Origin: Chitinophagaceae bacterium UBA3430
GTDB lineage: Bacteria > Bacteroidota > Bacteroidia > Chitinophagales > Chitinophagaceae
Assembly (NCBI GenBank): GCA_002378975.1
Contig: DFST01000106.1
Coordinates: 1-12,695 of the forward strand
Direction: 5' to 3'
DNA length: 12,695 nt
Positions 1 to 6,898 of this stretch are shown here, one piece after another (the stretch's first letter is position 1; each line of letters begins with the position of its first letter). Under the pieces are notes generated by a model. It had not been told where the DNA came from. It was given only the letters and a program-made list of their open reading frames with translations, and searched no databases. A program made the translations under genes and the position numbers.

Positions 1-360
1 TTTTTTTCTTCCACCCCGATGATCAGCAAGAACATTGAAGGAGATGTGGCAACGGGCAAAGGCCCTTCCCTCTCTTATGCGCCTGCCGTTCACAACAAAC
101 TATTGGCATTGGTAGAGGAAGTAGCAGAGAAGAAAAAAATTCCGGTCCAATGGCGCGCGTTGAGTCGCAGTACCGGCACCGACACCGATTCATTCGCGTA
201 TTCGAACGATGGTTGTCCGTCGGTATTGATCTCCATCCCCTTGCGTTACATGCACACCACGGTGGAGATGCTGCATAAAGATGACATCGAGCAAACGATC
301 CGCTTGATGTATGAATCCCTGCTGACCTTGACGCCGAAAACGAATCTGAGTTACCTGTAA
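1..360 (+). CDS. M42 family metallopeptidase, C-terminal fragment
   Basis: The frame is open from the window's left edge to TAA at 358-360, giving 119 residues of what is normally a protein of about 350. The M42 C-terminal signature is clear: a GKGP-x-SYAPAVHN stretch (fragment residues about 20-32), GTDTDSFAYS (59-68), and PSVLISIPLRYMHT (73-86). The His of RYMHT (residue 85) corresponds to the last of the metal ligands of this family. M42 enzymes are cytosolic di-metal aminopeptidases (glutamyl aminopeptidase/TET type) that trim peptides, often as large tetrahedral oligomers. The N-terminal metal ligands and the catalytic Glu lie outside the window. The ATG at 19 is an internal Met, not a start. 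The first two codons (TTT TTT) come from a run of seven Ts and do not resemble the expected family sequence, so the extreme edge may be unreliable. Family assignment is confident; substrate is unknown. Confidence 0.9.
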   Translation, partial: FFSSTPMISKNIEGDVATGKGPSLSYAPAVHNKLLALVEEVAEKKKIPVQWRALSRSTGTDTDSFAYSNDGCPSVLISIPLRYMHTTVEMLHKDDIEQTIRLMYESLLTLTPKTNLSYL

Positions 361-386
361 AAAAGAAAATAGGCCTAAATCCAATC

Positions 387-1433
387 TCATCGTTTCCAAC
401 CTTTTGAAACTGGCTTGATAGAAAGTTCGACGGAAATCTGATTCATGGACTGACCCGGCTGATAGTACGCGCGGCCGTAATGCAATTGAAAACGATCCAG
501 CTCAGCGCGTAATCCGAGCGAGAAACCCGTCATTCCGTTACTTCCTCCGGCCCAACTGAGTTCGCGGCGGCGAAGAAAATTATACCCGCCATACAATTGA
601 ATGCGGGGATGGATCTCGATACGAGTTGAAAAAATTAGATGGTTGAAAAATTGACCCACGAACGTAGAACGTCGATTGTCCGTTCCGATCGGCGAAAATT
701 GGGGGTCATATAACGCATCCGAATCCAATTGCCACTGCTGCATTCGTTGCAAGGTCAGTCCAACAGAAAAGGGCGAACCTTTTAGCTTCTTCATTACACC
801 GAAAGACAACTCAAGGGGCAGATCGGTATTGGTCGATTCTGCATATTTTCTAACCATAAATCCGGCATTTCGGATCGATGCGCCCCAATTCAATCCGCTT
901 GCCGTGTCTCGATAACGAATGCCAACGTCGGCCAGCAAAGCTGAAGCCTGATAAATCCCATACCCCGAATGGGCGAATTTCAACGAGGCTCCACCCCGCC
1001 AATGTTGCAAATACGAATGAGAAGCACTCACCTGCATCACCCAATCGGATGCTCGGAAATTCCCCCATGTATTTCCGGCTGCATCAGTTGCCGGAACCGT
1101 GCCATAATCGACAAACTGTACCGACGCACCCGTCGCCCAAGGAGCATTCTTTTGTGTAAGGATGCCTGAAAGAAAATATCCCTTTACCCCACCGGGCAAA
1201 AAAGAAATGGAGCTATGAACCAACAGACCTTCGGTCGACTCCAACAGGGAAGGATTTTGAGCAGCAAAAGCGATGCTGCTTTGATCGGTACATAATACCA
1301 ACCCTCCCTTCGCCGCAGTCAAGGCACCGGCCGGTAAACGCAAAAAATTAAACGAGCTCGCTCCGCCCAATACTTGGGCACAAACGAATAGGTGAGTGAA
1401 CGACAGAAGTCCGGTAAGTAATAAACGGCGCAC
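387..1433 (-). CDS. porQ: Type IX secretion system outer-membrane protein PorQ
   Basis: This 348-residue protein starts with a signal peptide (residues 1 to about 20, ending FVCAQ). It continues with the PorQ-type opening GGASSFNFLRLPAGALTAAKGG and a QNPSLL motif near residue 60, followed by repeated amphipathic beta-strands. PorQ is an FadL/PorV-like outer-membrane barrel; in the type IX secretion system it takes part, with PorU, PorV and PorZ, in the surface complex that processes and attaches cargo proteins. The start is GTG at 1431-1433: the frame is blocked upstream by TAA at 1461-1463, and no ATG or TTG lies between. A GGAG directly abuts the GTG, too close for a normal ribosome site, so the exact start is slightly uncertain. 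It lies 39 bp downstream of lon on the same strand and is probably co-transcribed with it. Length and ends look complete. Presence of porQ implies a type IX system elsewhere in the genome. Confidence 0.87.
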   Translation of the reverse strand: MRRLLLTGLLSFTHLFVCAQVLGGASSFNFLRLPAGALTAAKGGLVLCTDQSSIAFAAQNPSLLESTEGLLVHSSISFLPGGVKGYFLSGILTQKNAPWATGASVQFVDYGTVPATDAAGNTWGNFRASDWVMQVSASHSYLQHWRGGASLKFAHSGYGIYQASALLADVGIRYRDTASGLNWGASIRNAGFMVRKYAESTNTDLPLELSFGVMKKLKGSPFSVGLTLQRMQQWQLDSDALYDPQFSPIGTDNRRSTFVGQFFNHLIFSTRIEIHPRIQLYGGYNFLRRRELSWAGGSNGMTGFSLGLRAELDRFQLHYGRAYYQPGQSMNQISVELSIKPVSKGWKR

Positions 1434-1472
1434 CTCCGAAAATAAAACAACCCGTTCAGTTTACCGAGGGAA

Positions 1473-3860
1473 TCAAGGAATGGCCAATTCCAAGACCTGG
1501 CTCATGGTCTTAACGTAGTGAAACTTCAATCCCTTGATGTATTCCGGATCGATCTCGGCTACGTCTTTTTCATTTTGACTACACAGTATGATCTCCCGGA
1601 GACCGGCACGTTTGGCCGCCAGCACTTTTTCCTGAATACCGCCCACCGGCAAAACCTGACCACGCAAGGTGATCTCACCGGTCATGGCTAAATAAGGCTT
1701 AACCTTTCTTCCAGTGAATGCAGAGGCCATTGCGGTCAGCAACGTGATGCCCGCACTGGGACCATCCTTGGGCACTGCCCCTTCCGGCACGTGAATGTGC
1801 ACGTTCTTTTTCTCAAACAGGGTCGAATCGATACCACACTTACGTGCATTGACCTGTAGATAGGTATAGGCGGTACTGGCGCTTTCTTTCATCACCTGTC
1901 CCAGATTTCCGGTCAGCTTCATCTCCCCCTTCCCATCACTCAGACTGGTCTCCATGAATAGAATATCTCCGCCCACATAGGTCCAGGCCAACCCCACCGC
2001 TACGCCGGGGATCAAGGCAGTCTTATAAAGATCATTGGAGTATTTAGGCTTCCCCAAAATCTGCTCCACGTCTTCGATCGAAAGCGATCGCTTCACTTTT
2101 CCACTCAGTGCCATCTCTTTGGCCTGATTCCGCATGATCGAGGCCAATTGTCGATCCAGTTCACGGACTCCACTTTCGCGGGTATAATCCTGTATCAACT
2201 TCTCCAACACTTTATCCGAAAGCTGAATGGCTGATTTGGCCAATCCGTGTTGTTCCTTTTGCTTGGGCACCAGGTGACGCTTCGCGATCTGAACTTTTTC
2301 CTCAATGGCATAACCACTCAGATCGATGATCTCCAAGCGATCGCGTAGGGCCGGTTGTATTTGCTGAATGTCGTTGGCGGTGGCGATGAACAGCACCTTA
2401 CTCAGATCATATTCACTCTCCAAGTAATTATCGTAGAAACTATGGTTCTGCTCCGGGTCCAATACCTCCAGCAAAGCGGAGGAAGGATCTGTTCGAAAAT
2501 CGCGTCCCACTTTATCGATCTCATCGAGTATCATGACCGGATTGGACGACTTCACTTTCCGGATCGATTGAAGCACACGGCCGGGCATGGCACCGATGTA
2601 GGTTTTTCGATGACCCCGGATCTCACTTTCGTCGTGCAGTCCGCCCAAACTCAACCGCACATATTTACGACCCAATGCTTGCGCGATGCTTTTCCCGAGT
2701 GAGGTTTTACCGATACCGGGAGGGCCGAGAAAACACAGAATGGGACTTTTCATATCCCCTTTCAATTTCAGCACGGCCAAATATTCCAGGATTCGTTCTT
2801 TGATTTTCTTCATGCCGTAATGATCTCGATCCAACGTAGCCCGCGCTTCGTTGAGGTCGTATTGATCATTGGTGCAATCGCCCCAGGGTAGATCCAACAT
2901 CAAGTCGAGGTGATTGTACACCACCGAATAGTCGGGTGTGCTGGGATGCATCCGCTCCAACTTCTCGATCCCTTTTTGGAAAAGCTCTTTAGCGGCAGTG
3001 GGCCAGTTTTTTTGCTCGGCCTTTTTTTGCATTTCCTTCAGCTCTTGCTGGTTGCTGTCACCACCCAGCTCATCGCGAATGCTCTTCAATTGCTGCTGCA
3101 AGAAATACTCCCGCTGTTGCTTGTCGATCTCCGTGCGTGTTTTAGTGGTCACCTTGTTCTTCAGCTCGGCGAATTGCAATTCGCGTTGCAAGAACTGCAT
3201 CAACAGATCGGCACGCTGGCGGATGTCATCGATCTCCAGCAATTGCTGTTTATCGGCAAGCTCCACACTCAAATTGCTGGATACAAAATGGATCAGAAAG
3301 ACCGGATTCTCGATGTTCTTCAGAATGATCGAGGCCTCGGTCGGAATATTCGGGGATAGCTGAATGATCTCAGCCGCCAATTCCTTGATGTTGGCCACAT
3401 ACGCTTGAAAGTCATCATCGGTCGGAGCTGTTTGCTCTACCAGTTTTTCTACCCGTGCCTTGAAATAAGGGTCGGTCTCGGTGATCTCATCGATCCGAAA
3501 ACGAGCCTTCCCTTGAATGATGATGGTGGTACCTCCATCCGGCATTTTGATCTGCTTGACGATGCGGGCAACGGTCCCAATGGCCGTCAAATCCGCGATT
3601 TGGGGATCTTCGACCTGGCTGTCTTTTTGAGCCACCACGCCGATCAACTTGTCGGCCTTATAAGCATCGTTCACCGCCTTGATGCTTTTGTCACGTCCGA
3701 CGGTAATGGGCAAAACCACTCCCGGAAATAAAACGGTATTTCGAAGCGGCAATAACGGCAGTTCGGCCGGTAATTCCAAGTTGGCTCCATCCTCCTGATC
3801 GCCCTCATGCAGGGGGATTATCGGTAAAAAATCCATCTCTTCTTCTGGGCGCAAGATCAT
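1473..3860 (-). CDS. lon: ATP-dependent Lon protease (S16)
   Basis: Lon is a cytosolic hexameric AAA+ serine protease that degrades misfolded and selected regulatory proteins. The domain order is complete. An N-terminal substrate-binding LAN domain begins at LPLLPLRNTVLFPGV (about residue 34). A coiled helical region rich in Gln and Glu follows (about 225-300). The AAA+ module carries Walker A GPPGIGKTS (379-387) and Walker B ILDEID (444-449). The C-terminal protease domain has the Ser-Lys dyad: Ser702 in PKDGPSAG and Lys745 in EKVLAAK. Using ATG at 3858-3860 gives 795 residues, within the normal family range. The frame also extends to a GTG at 3911, but that adds 17 residues without family resemblance and begins upstream of a good promoter (-7 at 3894-3901), so I reject it. 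A second in-frame ATG lies 8 codons downstream and is possible. No frameshift or missing catalytic residue is seen. Confidence 0.97.
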   Translation of the reverse strand: MILRPEEEMDFLPIIPLHEGDQEDGANLELPAELPLLPLRNTVLFPGVVLPITVGRDKSIKAVNDAYKADKLIGVVAQKDSQVEDPQIADLTAIGTVARIVKQIKMPDGGTTIIIQGKARFRIDEITETDPYFKARVEKLVEQTAPTDDDFQAYVANIKELAAEIIQLSPNIPTEASIILKNIENPVFLIHFVSSNLSVELADKQQLLEIDDIRQRADLLMQFLQRELQFAELKNKVTTKTRTEIDKQQREYFLQQQLKSIRDELGGDSNQQELKEMQKKAEQKNWPTAAKELFQKGIEKLERMHPSTPDYSVVYNHLDLMLDLPWGDCTNDQYDLNEARATLDRDHYGMKKIKERILEYLAVLKLKGDMKSPILCFLGPPGIGKTSLGKSIAQALGRKYVRLSLGGLHDESEIRGHRKTYIGAMPGRVLQSIRKVKSSNPVMILDEIDKVGRDFRTDPSSALLEVLDPEQNHSFYDNYLESEYDLSKVLFIATANDIQQIQPALRDRLEIIDLSGYAIEEKVQIAKRHLVPKQKEQHGLAKSAIQLSDKVLEKLIQDYTRESGVRELDRQLASIMRNQAKEMALSGKVKRSLSIEDVEQILGKPKYSNDLYKTALIPGVAVGLAWTYVGGDILFMETSLSDGKGEMKLTGNLGQVMKESASTAYTYLQVNARKCGIDSTLFEKKNVHIHVPEGAVPKDGPSAGITLLTAMASAFTGRKVKPYLAMTGEITLRGQVLPVGGIQEKVLAAKRAGLREIILCSQNEKDVAEIDPEYIKGLKFHYVKTMSQVLELAIP

Positions 3861-3893
3861 GTGAATCAGTTTATTGAAAAGTTCAAAGGGGGA

Positions 3894-3925
3894 TAAATAT
3901 AAAATCCCCACCCATCATATCCAAT
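3894..3925 (-). promoter_or_regulatory. Predicted Bacteroidota-type promoter of lon-porQ
   Basis: Read on the minus strand, a -33-like ATTG (3925-3922) is followed after exactly 20 bases by TATATTTA (3901-3894). This matches TTTG-N19-21-TAnnTTTG with one mismatch in each box. Transcription would begin near 3888, leaving a leader of about 28 bases before the ATG at 3860 and excluding the upstream GTG at 3911 as a start. The call is by consensus matching only. Confidence 0.5.
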
Positions 3926-3947
3926 TCTTGGACCAAAGGGGTGGGGA
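3905..3947. promoter_or_regulatory. Inverted repeat overlapping the lon promoter
   Basis: TCCCCACCC (3905-3913) and its perfect complement GGGTGGGGA (3939-3947) are separated by 25 bases. Within the loop sit a second short dyad, TTGG-A-CCAA (3928-3936), and an overlapping CCAA-TTC-TTGG (3921-3931). The centre falls on the predicted -33 box of lon. On the minus strand the GC-rich stem is followed by ATTTTATATTTA. It could therefore be an operator for a lon regulator or a terminator for the upstream barrel gene. The sequence does not decide between them. Confidence 0.45.
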
Positions 3948-3964
3948 CTGACAGAAAGGCTTAC

Positions 3965-4042
3965 TAGTTCAGTGTTCAAAGTTCAGCGTTCGGGGTCGAT
4001 ATGAAACCCAACATTGAACTATGAACCCTGAATACTGAACTA
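3965..4042. repeat. Inverted array of GTTCAnn heptad repeats (long imperfect hairpin)
   Basis: On the plus strand four heptads run without gaps from 3967 to 3994: GTTCAGT, GTTCAAA, GTTCAGC, GTTCGGG. On the minus strand five heptads run from 4040 down to 4006: GTTCAGT, ATTCAGG, GTTCATA, GTTCAAT, GTTGGGT. The two arrays face each other across an 11-base centre (3995-4005). The outermost 9 bp, TAGTTCAGT and ACTGAACTA, are perfectly complementary, so either strand can fold into a long imperfect hairpin. It lies between the barrel gene and lon and includes the barrel gene's stop codon. It may act as a 3' end or terminator of that transcript. It is not a transposon: there is no coding sequence and no target duplication is visible. 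My recollection is that similar heptad strings occur between genes in other Bacteroidota; this needs a genome search. Confidence 0.85.
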
Positions 4043-4633
4043 CAAAAGCGCTAAGCCGGCAGAAACCTGAAATCCTTGACTCTTCCACTTGCTTCCGTCA
4101 GAAATGTCACTGATGTTATTCAATCCGACGACGTAGCGACCATTAACACGCAGGGGGCCGAGTTTAACCTGTACGCCACCCAGCATGGAAAAATCTCCTT
4201 TTTTGAATGCATCGCCTCCATTTTGAAGCAAGGAGCGATTTTGATCGATCAGAATTCCAAACTGCGGACCGGCTTGTAAGGTGATGAACTTCCCGATCAA
4301 TTTATAATTTAATAAGATGGGAATGGAGATATAATTCAACTTGACATCGGTCAACCCATTCTGGAAAACATTGACGGCATTGGTATAACTACTATCGACC
4401 CGCATGGTATTTTGATTATACAATACCTCCGGCTGCAACCCGAATTTTTCGCCCAGTCCGATCGCCGCAAACCCGCCCAGGTGATACCCGTATTTGAATT
4501 GATCATTGAACGATTGTCCATCAATTTTCGTGATGTTCACCCCGGCTTTGACACCGAGATCAAATTGTGCAAACGCGCTGGATACGAGCAACATGCCCGC
4601 AGCGGTCAGGAGGTTACGAATACGCATAATCAT
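4040..4633 (-). CDS. PorT-family outer-membrane beta-barrel protein
   Basis: The 197-residue product has a signal peptide (about residues 1-22, ending SSAFAQ) followed by FDLGVKAGVNITKIDG, the typical first strand of the outer-membrane beta-barrel (OMP_b-brl_2/PorT-like) family. Later strands include FAAIGLGEKFGLQPEVLYNQ, the LNYISIPILLNYKL motif around residues 98-112, and LQAGPQFGILID. Proteins of this kind form small eight-stranded barrels in the outer membrane; individual functions are mostly unknown. ATG at 4631-4633 is used; a second ATG two codons on is equally possible. A perfect -7 box lies just upstream. The C-terminus (GFQVSAGLALL) ends without the usual terminal aromatic residue, and the TAG stop is formed by the first bases of the inverted heptad repeat at 3965-4042. 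This suggests that repeat arrival may have set the present end. The specific role is not identifiable. Confidence 0.88.
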   Translation of the reverse strand: MIMRIRNLLTAAGMLLVSSAFAQFDLGVKAGVNITKIDGQSFNDQFKYGYHLGGFAAIGLGEKFGLQPEVLYNQNTMRVDSSYTNAVNVFQNGLTDVKLNYISIPILLNYKLIGKFITLQAGPQFGILIDQNRSLLQNGGDAFKKGDFSMLGGVQVKLGPLRVNGRYVVGLNNISDISDGSKWKSQGFQVSAGLALL

Positions 4634-4660
4634 TGTTTTTAGTTAAGAATCAGAACGAAA

Positions 4661-4668
4661 CAAATCTA
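4661..4668 (-). promoter_or_regulatory. -7 promoter element of the beta-barrel gene
   Basis: Minus-strand TAGATTTG is a perfect TAnnTTTG match, 27 bases from the start codon. No TTTG or TTG occurs at the expected -33 spacing; that position (4689 onward) is instead occupied by the perfect dyad at 4689-4710. This suggests an activator-dependent promoter, though that is inference. Confidence 0.55.
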
Positions 4669-4688
4669 CTCGCTGTTGTTCAAGCCCC

Positions 4689-4710
4689 GCTGTTAATTTT
4701 CATTAACAGC
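4689..4710. promoter_or_regulatory. Perfect 9-bp dyad: operator or terminator
   Basis: GCTGTTAAT and ATTAACAGC are perfect complements around TTTC (plus strand), giving a 22-bp symmetric site. On the minus strand it begins two bases after the phosphoesterase stop codon and ends 20 bases before the -7 box of the barrel gene. As RNA it forms a 9-bp stem with a GAAA tetraloop, but no U-run follows (GCGGGG follows instead), which argues against a classic terminator. A binding site for a dimeric regulator at the -33 position is a good alternative. Confidence 0.6.
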
Positions 4711-4712
4711 AC

Positions 4713-5963
4713 TCATCGGTATAATTCAATAAGTGTAATCTCTGGTAAGATCCCGACGCGGCCGGGATAACCCAGGAACCCAAAGCCACGGTTGATGTAC
4801 AAGTGTTGATGGCCGGCTAGGTAATGCCCGGCCCACCGCCGATACACATACTGCACCGGACTCCACCGAAATCCAGGAATCTCCACACCGAACTGCATCC
4901 CATGCGTATGTCCGGATAGGGTCAAATCAATGTGTGGATACGAAGCCGTGACTTCCGTTTCCCAATGCGAGGGGTCGTGACTTAAAAGAATCTGAAAATC
5001 GGTTGAAACAACACCCGCATAGGCCTTTGACAGATCTCCATAGCGTTTGAAGTTGGCCCGAGACGACCAATTCTCCACGCCAATCAAGCTGAACTGCTCA
5101 CCCGCGCGTACAATGGGCATATTTTCATTGATCAACAACCGCCAGCCCATACGAGCATGAATGGATTTCAATGTTTCTAAATTCGCTTGCTTCGCGGCAG
5201 CCGATTCCCAAGCCACATAATCGCCGTAATCGTGATTGCCCAAGACTGAAAACACGCCCAGCGGAGCTTTCAATTGAGCGAAAATGGTCTCATAATCGCC
5301 CATTTCAGAAGCCACGTTGTTAACCAAGTCGCCGGTAAAAAAAATGAGGTCGGGATTAAGCGCCATCACTTTATCGACGCCTCGTTGAACCGCGGCGGGA
5401 TCATCGAAACTTCCTACGTGAATATCTGAAAGATGAACGATGCGCAGTCCCTCGAATGCCGCGGGCAATTTGGGGGAATGGATCCGTTGCCTGCGAGATT
5501 CGTATCGATATTTATTGCCAAATCCATAAACCAGACTACCGATCAAACCGGAACCCGCAATCACCCCCATCCAACTCATGAAAACGGAGCGGGAGATATC
5601 GGTACCCGATGAAACAGCGGTTGGAACCGCCAGTTGATACACACGCGAACCACCCCATTGGGCCAGTCGACGTACATCGTCGACCAGAAAAAACAACGCC
5701 GCCACCCCCCGAGCCAAGAACCAAGAGACCGCCAAGGCAAAAAGGGTCATCCCGACCGGCTTCCACCAAGGAGTTTGCGCCCAACGCGGAATGGAGAAAA
5801 AAATGAACAAGGAAAGCAGACTCAATACCAGATAGGCACCCTGGATCCAGCCGGCCCGCCGGACCGATCCGGCCAACAAATGACTCCGCAAGACCCAAAA
5901 AACATAGAGATCGATCAGCAGATAGGTGGAAAAAGCCAGTATTCCGAACCAAGTGATGCGCAT
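4713..5963 (-). CDS. Membrane-anchored calcineurin-like metallophosphoesterase
   Basis: The 416-residue protein has an N-terminal membrane part with about four hydrophobic segments (about residues 4-26, 42-58, 70-94 and 129-146) and a C-terminal phosphoesterase domain (about 172-416). All metal-binding motifs of the calcineurin-like superfamily are present in order: SDIHVG (Asp180, His182), TGDLVNN (Asp212), GNHDYGD (Asn243, His244), LLSHDP (His329) and SGHTHG (His352, His354). It is therefore probably a dinuclear metal enzyme. The architecture resembles YkuE/YaeI-like membrane phosphoesterases, for which lipid-linked phosphoesters (UDP-diacylglucosamine in related enzymes) are one possible substrate class; the substrate here cannot be read from sequence. 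ATG at 5961-5963 is the natural start, as it precedes the first membrane segment. It is transcribed divergently from parA. A weak -7-like TAATTTCG lies at 5969-5976 (minus). The reading frame looks intact. Confidence 0.92.
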   Translation of the reverse strand: MRITWFGILAFSTYLLIDLYVFWVLRSHLLAGSVRRAGWIQGAYLVLSLLSLFIFFSIPRWAQTPWWKPVGMTLFALAVSWFLARGVAALFFLVDDVRRLAQWGGSRVYQLAVPTAVSSGTDISRSVFMSWMGVIAGSGLIGSLVYGFGNKYRYESRRQRIHSPKLPAAFEGLRIVHLSDIHVGSFDDPAAVQRGVDKVMALNPDLIFFTGDLVNNVASEMGDYETIFAQLKAPLGVFSVLGNHDYGDYVAWESAAAKQANLETLKSIHARMGWRLLINENMPIVRAGEQFSLIGVENWSSRANFKRYGDLSKAYAGVVSTDFQILLSHDPSHWETEVTASYPHIDLTLSGHTHGMQFGVEIPGFRWSPVQYVYRRWAGHYLAGHQHLYINRGFGFLGYPGRVGILPEITLIELYR

Positions 5964-6039
5964 GGGGGCGAAATTAGTACCCTATCAACAACTCCCGGCC
6001 CCATTGGTTCTATTTCGGTGGACAGAACGGATTTTTGCC

Positions 6040-6047
6040 GTAATTTG
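6040..6047 (+). promoter_or_regulatory. Possible -7 element of the parA operon
   Basis: The sequence GTAATTTG, 35 bases before the parA ATG, is one base short of TAnnTTTG and shares its TAATTT core with the perfect element upstream of the alpha-oxoamine synthase gene (10944-10951). No good -33 box is seen at the normal spacing, so this is weak. The 119-bp gap 5964-6082 holds nothing else I can identify. Confidence 0.3.
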
Positions 6048-6082
6048 TAGCCCTTTCACCTTTACGATATTTCTCATCGAAC

Positions 6083-6883
6083 ATGGCCAGAATCATCGGC
6101 GTAGCGAATCAAAAAGGAGGCGTTGGAAAAACCACGACGGCCATCAATCTGGCAGCCAGTTTGGCTGTGCTGGAATTCCGCACCCTATTGGTCGACGGAG
6201 ACCCACAAGCCAATAGCACCACCGGCGTCGGATTTGACCTGCACAACATCACCCAAAGTCTGTACGACTGTATGGTGAACCAAGCTCGCCCCAAAGACGT
6301 GATCCTCAAAACCGAGATTCCCTACCTCGACCTCATCCCCTCCCACATCGATCTGGTCGGAGCCGAAATCGAAATGATCAACTATCCCAATCGGGAGATG
6401 GTCATGAAAAATTTACTGGATGGCATCCGCAGCGACTACGACTTCATCATCATCGATTGCTCTCCCTCCCTCGGACTCATCACCGTCAACGCCCTCACGG
6501 CCGCCGATTCTGTGGTAATCCCCGTTCAGGCGGAATTCTTCGCCTTGGAGGGGCTGGGCAAACTGCTTAACACCATCAAGATCGTTCAAAGCAGACTCAA
6601 TACCGAACTCGTGATCGAAGGCATTTTGATGACCATGTACGACGGTCGGCTTCGGCTATGCAACCAAGTGGTCAGCGAAGTACGCCGTCACTTCGATGAA
6701 CTGGTGTTCAGCACGATCATCCACCGAAATGCCCGCTTGGCAGAAGCCCCTTCTGCCGGCAAACCCGTCATACTGTATGATGGGAACAGCAAAGGCTCTG
6801 CCAACTACCTGAACCTGGCCAAAGAGATCTTACAAAAGAATGACCTGACCAAGATCAAGAACCAGGACCGCATCCTGGAATAA
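6083..6883 (+). CDS. parA: Chromosome-partitioning ATPase ParA (Soj)
   Basis: ParA is a dimerising, DNA-binding ATPase that forms a gradient on the nucleoid and moves ParB-parS complexes apart. The 266-residue sequence has the deviant Walker A box KGGVGKTT at residues 11-18 (signature Lys11 and P-loop Lys16), the A' box LLVDGDPQANST (35-46) and Walker B FIIIDCSP (121-128). There is no N-terminal helix-turn-helix extension, so it is the short chromosomal Soj type rather than the P1-plasmid type. ATG at 6083 places the P-loop at the usual distance from the N-terminus. It is the first gene of a tight four-gene cluster; parB begins 15 bp after its stop. No anomaly is seen. Confidence 0.97.
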   Translation: MARIIGVANQKGGVGKTTTAINLAASLAVLEFRTLLVDGDPQANSTTGVGFDLHNITQSLYDCMVNQARPKDVILKTEIPYLDLIPSHIDLVGAEIEMINYPNREMVMKNLLDGIRSDYDFIIIDCSPSLGLITVNALTAADSVVIPVQAEFFALEGLGKLLNTIKIVQSRLNTELVIEGILMTMYDGRLRLCNQVVSEVRRHFDELVFSTIIHRNARLAEAPSAGKPVILYDGNSKGSANYLNLAKEILQKNDLTKIKNQDRILE

Positions 6884-6898
6884 ATAAATTGCATCGAT

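Noticed and set aside
361..386. Possible bidirectional terminator between the M42 gene and porQ (TAGGCCTA palindrome with flanking A/T runs)
   Set aside because: The stem is only 4 bp per side with no loop, too small to support a terminator call.
1785..1796. CACGTG core (GGCACGTGAA) inside lon, considered as a parS site
   Set aside because: The flanks do not form the TGTTnCACGTGnAACA palindrome. The CACGTG-like site near 9299 fails for the same reason.
2910..3363. Two overlapping plus-strand open frames of about 140-150 codons inside lon
   Set aside because: They lie opposite the Gln/Leu-rich coiled region of Lon; their composition simply mirrors it, with no recognisable domain, promoter or start signal.
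5536..6050. Long open frames on both strands across the N-terminal part of the metallophosphoesterase gene
   Set aside because: The 416-residue frame has membrane segments joined to an intact phosphoesterase domain; the others are low-complexity, Pro/Arg- or Gly-rich by-products.
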